Shown: positions 7,941 to 15,061 of the stretch, one piece after another
How positions within the stretch are numbered: position 1 is the first letter of the stretch
Layout: the number at the start of each line of letters is the position of its first letter
Assembly (NCBI GenBank): GCA_025454915.1
Contig: JALONN010000008.1
Coordinates: 124,001-188,000, forward strand
Reading direction: 5' to 3'
Source: Raineya sp.
Lineage (GTDB): Bacteria > Bacteroidota > Bacteroidia > Cytophagales > Thermonemataceae
Length of the DNA: 64,000 nt
Notes under the pieces: generated by a model
What the model was told of the DNA's origin: nothing
Databases searched by the model: none
The model's input: the letters and a program-made list of their open reading frames with translations, nothing else
Position numbers and translations under genes: made by a program

Positions 7941-8169
7941 AAAGAGTGCCGTAAAGAAAGCCTACTTCGTAACTATAACGATCCTAAGGTAGCGTAATTC
8001 GGGTGACCGAACTAGTGAAATCGGGTTGATTCCGATGTGGCAAAATGAGGTTGAAAGCTTTAATGCCTCCTTGTAAGTCTTTAAACAAAGATGTCGAATT
8101 GCCAGCTCACTGCCCAATCTGCCACAAGCAGATGGTAAGAGCGATAGCTTTCTTGCTTGTAGCCTCTTT
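7941..8169 (+). ncRNA. Candidate Y-like RNA C with a 23S rRNA helix-69-like head
   Basis: Outer stem AAAGAG/CTCTTT, motif GTGCCGTAA...TACTTC, inner stem AAGAAAGC/GCTTTCTT, 3' motif GCTTGTAGCC, followed by a T-tract; head contains CGTAACTATAACGATCCTAAGGTAGCGTAATTC at 7968-8000. Confidence 0.8.
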
Positions 8170-8255
8170 TATTTTTTTATAAATTTTTCTAAAAATATTT
8201 GGAAAGTACAAAAAATGATTTGATATTTGTATCATTAAAACTAAACAAAAAACAA

Positions 8256-8384
8256 ATGAGATTAGAAAGTAAAATGTATCAAAAATCTAACAGCAAAGCC
8301 CACGAATGTGTAGGCTTATGGTCTGTGGGGGTTCTTGGCACACCTTTCGGTCTTTGGAATATAGATGAAGCTATTTTCTGGTAG
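8256..8384 (+). CDS. Possible 42-aa small protein
   Basis: MRLESKMYQKSNSKAHECVGLWSVGVLGTPFGLWNIDEAIFW; followed by an intrinsic terminator at 8406-8438. Confidence 0.4.
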   Translation: MRLESKMYQKSNSKAHECVGLWSVGVLGTPFGLWNIDEAIFW

Positions 8385-8405
8385 CTATCCTTTCTAAAAT
8401 ATCCT

Positions 8406-8438
8406 AAAGCCCGAAAATTGCCAAAGTTTTCGGGCTTT
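8406..8438 (+). terminator. Intrinsic terminator
   Basis: AAAGCCCGAAAA/TTTTCGGGCTTT stem followed by T-rich tract. Confidence 0.85.
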
Positions 8439-8560
8439 TATTTTGCCTTTCCCCTGCAAAAAATTAAGAGAATTGTTTTATGAGCTAACTAAAAAAAGTA
8501 CAATTTTAGTTAGGTGTGATTGTATTGCTTGAAAATTTAGAAAGATTAATTTATTAGGAT

Positions 8561-9847
8561 ATGGGAAACCAGAAAAAAGTGCCTCTTTATATGCAATTAG
8601 AGGCAATTGAACAAACTAAAATTCAGAAACAACAACAATATCAGGAAATACTCAAAACACCCAAAGATTTATCGAAGGTGTTTTCAAAAAATATAGAGCT
8701 TATTTTTGCAAAAAAAAGTTATCAATATGTTTATCCTGAGATATTTAATAAAATAAAAGCAGATTTTGAGCAACTAAAAGAATGGAAATACTCAAATCAT
8801 TTATGGGCTTACAAGGCACTTTTACAAGTATTGGCTAAAAAAAGATGTTTTGATTTACTCCAAAACTATGAATACTTAGCTTCTTTAAAGAAAATAGCTT
8901 TAAAGTCGAATTATTTTATCAGAGAAATAGAAACATGGGAGAGAAAAAGCCATAATGTAACCAAACAGTGGACAGATTTATTGAAGCATCTTTTTGTAGA
9001 ATATCCTGTTCCTGCATTTTTAAACTCTGCTTGGCTGACAGATAAAGACAATTACATGCAATGGTATATTGATTTGGCTCAAGGGAAATCTGTTCGTAAA
9101 CTTTCAGGTTTGCCCTTTACCATGACTAAAAAAATGGCTCATGCATTTATGCAAGCTCCCAGTTACTTAAATATCCATGAGGCTTTGCGTTATGCACAAG
9201 TAATAGGTTTAGGAGGAGACGATTATCTGGCTTGGTATATCAATGGTTCGTATCTAGGAAGAAATAATTTTGTAAATGAACGTTTTTGGAGCGAAGTCAT
9301 AGAGTTTTTTGTGAAAGCAGGTATGTTTGATATGGAGAAAGTAGAAGAAATAGTGGATTACATCAGAGAACAATATACTCAAAACAATGGGTATTCGATG
9401 AAAGGTAGAACTATCAATTCTGTTCTTCGTCAAACGCAAGAATGGCATCAAACACTCAATAGACGCTTGAACAGAGGTGGAAATTATGTTTGGAAAACTT
9501 GTGGTATTGATGGATTTATTTGGGAAGAAGGTACAGGTGTGAAAAACAAATTTTACGAAATACAAGAATTGCTTTCTACCAATGAACTCAAAACAGAAGG
9601 AGCCAAACAAAAACATTGTGTAGCCAGCTACGAAACTCGTTGCTACAAAGGACAATGTGCTATTTTTACATTAAAGTCTGAAGAATTTGGAATGATAGAA
9701 ACTTTGATTACATTGGAGGTCGATTTAAACTCAAAAACGATTGTACAAGCAAGAGGCAAGTACAACAGAGCCATGCAACCCAAAGAAAAGCATTTGGTAA
9801 TGTTATGGGCTCAAAATGAAAATTTGAAAGTGTCAAAATGGGTTTAA
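8561..9847 (+). CDS. PcfJ-like domain protein (paralogue 2)
   Basis: KHCVASYETRCYKGQCAIFTLKSEE...TIVQARGKYNRAMQPKE; parallels the 4099-5367 product along its length. Confidence 0.8.
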   Translation: MGNQKKVPLYMQLEAIEQTKIQKQQQYQEILKTPKDLSKVFSKNIELIFAKKSYQYVYPEIFNKIKADFEQLKEWKYSNHLWAYKALLQVLAKKRCFDLLQNYEYLASLKKIALKSNYFIREIETWERKSHNVTKQWTDLLKHLFVEYPVPAFLNSAWLTDKDNYMQWYIDLAQGKSVRKLSGLPFTMTKKMAHAFMQAPSYLNIHEALRYAQVIGLGGDDYLAWYINGSYLGRNNFVNERFWSEVIEFFVKAGMFDMEKVEEIVDYIREQYTQNNGYSMKGRTINSVLRQTQEWHQTLNRRLNRGGNYVWKTCGIDGFIWEEGTGVKNKFYEIQELLSTNELKTEGAKQKHCVASYETRCYKGQCAIFTLKSEEFGMIETLITLEVDLNSKTIVQARGKYNRAMQPKEKHLVMLWAQNENLKVSKWV

Positions 9848-9923
9848 GCATTGAACAAGCATCAATGAACAGTAAACAAAAGAGAGTATAGAGAATTATT
9901 TTAAAAGCTTAAATTGTACCACT

Positions 9924-10442
9924 ATGGTAATGATAAAATTATATAATATCGCAGAAAATGAATTTCACGAACATGCTGTTCATTCTCAGGCGAATGCCTA
10001 TAAAACAGGAGCAGAACGCTTGGTAAAAATCTTCTTGAAAAATCCCGCCTATAATGCAGATTTGGTGTATTCTATTTTACATCTGTACCAAGTTTTTGTA
10101 GAATGGCGTTTGAAAGAAGTCATCAGAACCTTAAATATTGCCTTGTTTGTAGGAGATGAATTCCCTGCTTATCGTCGTCTGGACTTGCTATGGAAAAAGT
10201 TTGCAGAATTAGCTGAAAAAGCTAATCTGGATACTCAAAACGCAGGCTTTATGGCAACACAAGACATCGTTTTGCAACTAGCCGAACTTGAAAAAGTAGC
10301 CATGCTTGCAACACTAGGTCAGGCAGATGTGATGATGGAAATAGATGTAATAGAATTGTCTCAAGCGATGAGTCAAATGGACATACACCTTACAGGCATA
10401 GAAGTAAATATGCCTGTACAGGAAGCTTCTATGGCAAACTAA
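9924..10442 (+). CDS. Hypothetical helical protein
   Basis: Open frame with no close internal ATG conflict; helix-rich sequence; no family recognised. Confidence 0.6.
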   Translation: MVMIKLYNIAENEFHEHAVHSQANAYKTGAERLVKIFLKNPAYNADLVYSILHLYQVFVEWRLKEVIRTLNIALFVGDEFPAYRRLDLLWKKFAELAEKANLDTQNAGFMATQDIVLQLAELEKVAMLATLGQADVMMEIDVIELSQAMSQMDIHLTGIEVNMPVQEASMAN

Positions 10443-10443
10443 T

Positions 10444-10480
10444 AATCCATTAGCTTTTTAATTTTACAGGCTAATGGATT
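10444..10480 (+). terminator. Intrinsic terminator at the end of the RNA island
   Basis: AATCCATTAGC/GCTAATGGATT stem followed by T-tract. Confidence 0.75.
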
Positions 10481-10527
10481 TTTTATATGCTTTTTGCGTT
10501 GTAATTTTGGAAAACAAGATTTCAACA

Positions 10528-11031
10528 ATGCAAAAAGCAATTTTTTTAGATAGAGATGGTGTCCTCAACGAAGAAAGAGGAGAATATACTTATAAAGTTG
10601 ATGATTTTATCATTCCAGAAGGTACAATCGAAGCCCTTAAAAACCTAAAAGAAGCAGGTTTTTTACTGATAGTCATTACCAATCAGGGTGGAATAGCCAA
10701 AGGACTCTATACTGTACAAGATGTACTCAAATGTCATGAGTATCTACAACAACAATGTGATTTTTTAATAGATGACTTGTATTATTCGCCTTATCATGAG
10801 GCATATAGTAATTCTCTTTCTCGAAAACCTGATAGCCTCATGCTCGAAAAAGCCATAGCCAAATACAATATCAACCCCACTCTTTCTTGGATGATAGGCG
10901 ATAGCCTCAGAGATATGATTCCAGCCCAAAAATTAGGCATCAGAACCATAAAAATCGGTAAAAAAATAGACTTGACAGTAGATTTTTATGCCGAAAATTT
11001 ATGGGAGGCAAGTGAAAAAATATTGAAGTAA
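10528..11031 (+). CDS. HAD-IIIA family hydrolase (GmhB-like)
   Basis: AIFLDRDGVLNEE...ITNQGGIAKG...KPDSLMLEKA...MIGDSLRDM. Confidence 0.85.
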   Translation: MQKAIFLDRDGVLNEERGEYTYKVDDFIIPEGTIEALKNLKEAGFLLIVITNQGGIAKGLYTVQDVLKCHEYLQQQCDFLIDDLYYSPYHEAYSNSLSRKPDSLMLEKAIAKYNINPTLSWMIGDSLRDMIPAQKLGIRTIKIGKKIDLTVDFYAENLWEASEKILK

Positions 11032-11110
11032 ATTTTAGTCTATCTGCAACCAAATCAATGTTTTGAGGGTCTTAGATATAAACTTACATTTTATAAAACT
11101 TAAAAACACT

Positions 11111-13567
11111 ATGAAGTCTTCTATAACTTTTTTAATCTGCTCTCTTTTCAACTTTTATTCATTTGGACAAACATTTGGCAATGATGAGACATTTAATCCA
11201 AATGATACAGCTTTCTATTTTAGTGAAAATCAATATTTAAGAATAGCATTGCAACCAGATGGAAAGACAATAGTTGCAGAAACATACCCCAATAAACGTA
11301 TTTTTAGATGGAATCAGGATGCTCATGTAGATCATACATTTAGTACAAAATCATGGTTAAATGATTCAACAAGAATCGATGATATATTGGCTTTACCTGA
11401 TGGAAAATTATTGGTTGCAGGATATTTTATAAACGGTAATAAAAGCTCATTGATAAGACTGCTTTCTAATGGAAAAATAGATAATATATTTAATATAAGT
11501 TTCCCCAATCTAACCCATAAAAAGATACTATTGCAACCAGATGGGAAAATTATATTGATGGGCTCGTATGGTTTAATTCGGTTGAATCCTGATGGAGGTA
11601 TTGATAATACTTTTAATCCCAATAATGGAGTAGGATTTAATGAGACTCCCAATGCAATAGCATTACAACCAGATGGAAAAATACTAGTGGGAGGAGGATA
11701 TTTCACAAGTTATAATGGAAATAGCTATAAAAGCCTGATGCGATTTAATGCTGATGGAAGCATAGACAATACATTAAATATAGGAACTGGATTTACAATA
11801 CCACAACAAATTCCCACCACACTCCCAGCAATGGTTTATTCAATTGCTGCTCAATCAGATGGGAAAATATTAGTGGGAGGGCGATTTTCAAGTTATAATG
11901 GGGTTGGACAAATATTTAGCCTTGTTCGTTTGAACCCTAATGGTAGTTTGGATGATAGTTTTAGTCTTGGAACATCTTTACTTTCAGAAGTATATACAAT
12001 TAGTTGCCAAATAGATAACAAAATACTTGTAGGCTGTAATACTTATAATCTTAAAGGGATAGTACGCTTAAATGCTGATGGAAGTATTGATAATAGTTTT
12101 AATAATTCCTCACCTAAAATTCAAACAAAGCAAGCAATTATAGATACCAATGGGGATATATTAGTGTTGGGAACATCAATCACTTATTCAAGATACAATT
12201 CCTCAAAAGTATTAAAACTAAAATCCAACGGAGATATTTATCAAGTATTTGAAATAGGAACAGGCTTTGATTTTTTCGTGCAAACCATGGATTTGCAACC
12301 AGACGGAAAAATATTAGTAGGAGGATGGTTTGGAAAATATTACTCTGCTCAAGAACTTAGTGGGAATTATATGAGTCGATTGCATTCTGATGGAACAAAA
12401 GACACCACTTTCAGAGTAGGAATAGGGTTTGATAATATAGTATATACAATCAAACTACAACCAGATGGAAAAATATTAGTAGGAGGAATTTTTAGATCAT
12501 ATCAAGGAGTCTCTTGTAATAAGCTTGTTCGTTTGAACTCTGATGGGAGCTTAGATAATAGTTTTAATATTGGAAGCAGTTTTAATGATTATGAATTTAA
12601 TAAAATAGTAATACAACCAGAAGGAAAGATACTGGTGTCATGTTATACCAATGGAATTGGCAAAGTTCTCAGATTTAATCAGGATGGTAGTTTGGATAAT
12701 AGCTTTAGTACAAAGTTTAGTTCCAGAGTTAATACAATGTTTTTACAGCCAGATGGGAAAATATTAGTAGGAGGGGATTTCAATAAATTCCAAGACATGC
12801 CGTCTAAACAGCTTATTCGTTTAAACTCTGATGGTTCTATAGATAATGCCTTTGACTTGGGGGTAAATATTGATAGAGGAATTACAGCTACTGCTTTACA
12901 ACCTGATGGAAAGATAATTATATCAGGTCATATTTTGTACAAAAAAACGCTATCATCAGAATCTACTATTATGCGATTAGTACGTTTAAATTCTAATGGG
13001 GGACAAGATGATACATTCAAACCAGATAGTATATTCAATCAGATACAAACTTCTCTAAGTAATATAACTATCCAGCCTGATTATAAAATATTGATAACGG
13101 GAGGATATTTTAATATAGTGAAAAATCAATCTATGGGATTAGTAGTACGTTTACACCCACATGGGGAATTAGATAATACTTTTGGCACAGGAATAGGATT
13201 TAATGGAATTCCCAATGCAATTGCATTGCAACCAGATGAGAAGATATTGTTGGGAGGAGGATTTACAACGTACAATGATAAATTTATTAGAAATAGAATA
13301 GCAAGACTCAATCCTTACTCAGGTGATGGGGTTCTTTACCCACTTGCTATTAATAACATTTACCAATCATTATTATCTATCTATCCCAATCCCACATCAG
13401 ATTATATTAATTTGCAAGCAAACTTTGGTAGTATTTGGCAAATTACAGATGCTTTTGGAAGGGTTGTGATGGCTGGAAAAATCGAAAAGCCAAATATTCA
13501 ATTGGATATGAGAAAATTGCCTCAAGGAATATACATTCTTTGCCTTACAGGACCTACAAGGGAATAA
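11111..13567 (+). CDS. Delta-60 repeat protein with T9SS type A sorting domain (apparent frameshift near the 3' end)
   Basis: Multiple LQPDGKILVGG...RLNSDGSIDNSF repeats; YPNPTSDYINL...GIYILCLTGPTRE. Confidence 0.85.
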   Translation: MKSSITFLICSLFNFYSFGQTFGNDETFNPNDTAFYFSENQYLRIALQPDGKTIVAETYPNKRIFRWNQDAHVDHTFSTKSWLNDSTRIDDILALPDGKLLVAGYFINGNKSSLIRLLSNGKIDNIFNISFPNLTHKKILLQPDGKIILMGSYGLIRLNPDGGIDNTFNPNNGVGFNETPNAIALQPDGKILVGGGYFTSYNGNSYKSLMRFNADGSIDNTLNIGTGFTIPQQIPTTLPAMVYSIAAQSDGKILVGGRFSSYNGVGQIFSLVRLNPNGSLDDSFSLGTSLLSEVYTISCQIDNKILVGCNTYNLKGIVRLNADGSIDNSFNNSSPKIQTKQAIIDTNGDILVLGTSITYSRYNSSKVLKLKSNGDIYQVFEIGTGFDFFVQTMDLQPDGKILVGGWFGKYYSAQELSGNYMSRLHSDGTKDTTFRVGIGFDNIVYTIKLQPDGKILVGGIFRSYQGVSCNKLVRLNSDGSLDNSFNIGSSFNDYEFNKIVIQPEGKILVSCYTNGIGKVLRFNQDGSLDNSFSTKFSSRVNTMFLQPDGKILVGGDFNKFQDMPSKQLIRLNSDGSIDNAFDLGVNIDRGITATALQPDGKIIISGHILYKKTLSSESTIMRLVRLNSNGGQDDTFKPDSIFNQIQTSLSNITIQPDYKILITGGYFNIVKNQSMGLVVRLHPHGELDNTFGTGIGFNGIPNAIALQPDEKILLGGGFTTYNDKFIRNRIARLNPYSGDGVLYPLAINNIYQSLLSIYPNPTSDYINLQANFGSIWQITDAFGRVVMAGKIEKPNIQLDMRKLPQGIYILCLTGPTRE

Positions 13568-13605
13568 GATTATCAAAAGGATAGTTAAACAGTAAATAAA
13601 GTTTT

Positions 13606-15036
13606 ATGAAAACACTTTTAATTATTCACTTAACTGTTTTTTTTATACTTAGTTTTCAAAACTCTGTTCAGGCTCAAGGTAGAGGTGAAGACCCCACTTT
13701 TAACTCAGGAACTGGGTTTAATGGGACTGTAACACAAATTGTCTTACAACCAGATGGGAAAATATTGGTAATAGGAACATTTACAGAATACAATGGTTTT
13801 TTAGCCAATCGAATTATCAGACTCAACTCTGATGGAAGCAAAGATGAAACCTTTCAAATAGGTACAGGTTTCAATAATACTCTTTATAAAATTGTATTAC
13901 AATCAGATGGAAAAATAGTGGTAGGTGGAGATTTTACAGAATACAAAGGCGTATCAGCCAATCGAATTATCAGACTTAATTCAGATGGGAGTATAGACAC
14001 AAGTTTTGGGATAGGTTTGGGTTTTGATAAATTGGTCAATTACATAGCTTTACAATTAGATGGAAAAATTTTGGTTTCAGGGAGTTTTACCACTTATAAT
14101 GGAGTAGCTTACACCAAACCTGTTATTCGTTTGAATGCTGATGGTGCTATTGATAATAGTTTTAATATGGATTTATCAGCTTTTAGTGGACCTTACTCTT
14201 CAAAACCTAGTGCTTCTTTTGTAGAGATACAACCTAGTGGAAAAATTATAGTAGGAGGGTATTTCTATCAGAGTGATGGTTTAACACCTCTTATTACAAA
14301 GTTGTGCATTAGGTTTAATTTTGATGGGAGTTTAGATAATACATTCAATAGTTATAATATTTCCCCAAATTTGTACTCGTCCATTTCAAGTATTACCTTA
14401 CAATCGGATGGTAAAATATTAATAGGAGGGGCTCAAGATTTTGATATAAATAGACCTGGTTTGGAACAGGGCTTTATTAAGAGATTAAATATCAATGGAG
14501 ATATAGATAATACTTATAAACAGTCTGCTCCTTTTCCAGACTATTATATTTTTTCTATACAATCTGATGGGAAAATTATAATTATCTATAGTAATTATAT
14601 GATAAGATATTTCTTAAATGGGGATATAGATAAATCACTTAATACAAGCAATTTATTTAATGATAAAATAAAAGCTATTGCTACACAACCAGATGGAAAA
14701 ATACTTATAGGAGGTGATTTTACCAGTTATGATGGGCTTCCTAGAAGCCGAATCATACGTCTAATAGACGGTTTTGCTCCTTTGAATGAAGAAGAAACTG
14801 TGAGTAAAATATCCATTTATCCAAATCCCACATCAGATTATCTTAACATAATGGCAAACCCTGACAGTATTTGGCAAGTTACAGATACTTTTGGAAGGGT
14901 TGTGATGGCTGGAAAAATCGAAAAGCCAAATATTCAATTGGATATGAGAAAATTGCCTCAAGGAATATACATTCTTTGCCTTACAGAAAAGATATTTTTT
15001 AAAATATTATTTGTAATTAGTCTAAATAAAATTTAG
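13606..15036 (+). CDS. Delta-60 repeat protein with T9SS type A sorting domain
   Basis: LQPDGKILVIGTF...RLNSDGSKDETF repeats; YPNPTSDYLNI...GIYILCLT. Confidence 0.85.
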   Translation: MKTLLIIHLTVFFILSFQNSVQAQGRGEDPTFNSGTGFNGTVTQIVLQPDGKILVIGTFTEYNGFLANRIIRLNSDGSKDETFQIGTGFNNTLYKIVLQSDGKIVVGGDFTEYKGVSANRIIRLNSDGSIDTSFGIGLGFDKLVNYIALQLDGKILVSGSFTTYNGVAYTKPVIRLNADGAIDNSFNMDLSAFSGPYSSKPSASFVEIQPSGKIIVGGYFYQSDGLTPLITKLCIRFNFDGSLDNTFNSYNISPNLYSSISSITLQSDGKILIGGAQDFDINRPGLEQGFIKRLNINGDIDNTYKQSAPFPDYYIFSIQSDGKIIIIYSNYMIRYFLNGDIDKSLNTSNLFNDKIKAIATQPDGKILIGGDFTSYDGLPRSRIIRLIDGFAPLNEEETVSKISIYPNPTSDYLNIMANPDSIWQVTDTFGRVVMAGKIEKPNIQLDMRKLPQGIYILCLTEKIFFKILFVISLNKI

Positions 15037-15061
15037 GTTTGTGCAGTTATTTAGAATCATT

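Noticed and set aside
7968-8000. I-CeuI-like 23S target, possible group I intron or homing site
   Set aside because: No intron core or LAGLIDADG endonuclease is nearby, and the sequence lies precisely within the Y-like scaffold with a compensatory stem change.
7941-8169. Decaying fragment of an rRNA operon
   Set aside because: No other contiguous 23S sequence flanks it; the adjoining rRNA strand is replaced by designed-looking hairpins and the ends match RNAs A and B.
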